Part shown: positions 7,617 to 7,637 of the stretch, piece after piece
Position numbering within the stretch: position 1 is the first letter of the stretch
How the letters are laid out: each line of letters opens with the position of its first letter
Source of the DNA: Betaproteobacteria bacterium
GTDB lineage: Bacteria; Pseudomonadota; Gammaproteobacteria; Burkholderiales; SG8-39
Length of the DNA stretch: 7,637 bases
Assembly (NCBI GenBank): GCA_029865405.1
Contig: JAOUGZ010000117.1
Location: 1-7,637 of the forward strand
Reading direction: 5' to 3'
Notes under the pieces: generated by a model
Database searches by the model: none
Told to the model about the DNA's origin: nothing
The model's input: only the letters and a program-made list of their open reading frames with translations
Translations under genes and position numbers: made by a program

Positions 7617-7637
7617 TCGCGCCTTTTCGCCCCGTAC

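Overview
The window is a high-GC, plus-strand-only stretch of bacterial chromosome that carries core translation genes. Protein signatures point to Betaproteobacteria. These include L29 with the core [18 protein letters not shown]4 with [18 protein letters not shown], a 104-residue L23, an EF-Tu of 396 residues, and a tRNA-Tyr/Gly/Thr cluster directly in front of tuf. The lineage call is made from remembered family sequences, not from a search.

Layout: (1) positions 1-576 hold the C-terminal part of an L-aspartate dehydrogenase, cut by the window edge. (2) Positions 577-701 are a spacer with a GC-rich inverted repeat and a near-consensus sigma-70 promoter (TTGACT, 17 bp, CATAAT). (3) Positions 702-1006 hold tRNA-Tyr(GUA), tRNA-Gly(UCC) and tRNA-Thr(GGU), all with encoded CCA. 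(4) Positions 1053-2243 hold tuf. (5) From 2249 the S10 operon runs rpsJ-rplC-rplD-rplW-rplB-rpsS-rplV-rpsC-rplP-rpmC-rpsQ with tight or overlapping junctions. The only large gap in it is a structured 115-bp spacer between rpsJ and rplC. (6) The last 53 bases hold a candidate internal promoter in front of what should be rplN, outside the window.

The genes work together in one process: tRNAs, the factor that delivers them to the ribosome, and proteins of both ribosomal subunits. Co-transcription from the promoter at 660-688 through the tRNAs into tuf is plausible, and no terminator interrupts the path into the ribosomal-protein genes.

I see no undescribed defence, mobile or biosynthetic system here; most of the window is ordinary core genome. 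The observations most worth a second look are these. The tuf gene has a tufB-type upstream side (tRNA cluster) joined to a tufA-type downstream side (rpsJ), which is either a real rearrangement or an assembly collapse over duplicate tuf genes. The rpsJ-rplC spacer can form three hairpins. S19 carries an unusual Ala/Pro-rich C-terminal tail, and S3 has a long low-complexity tail.
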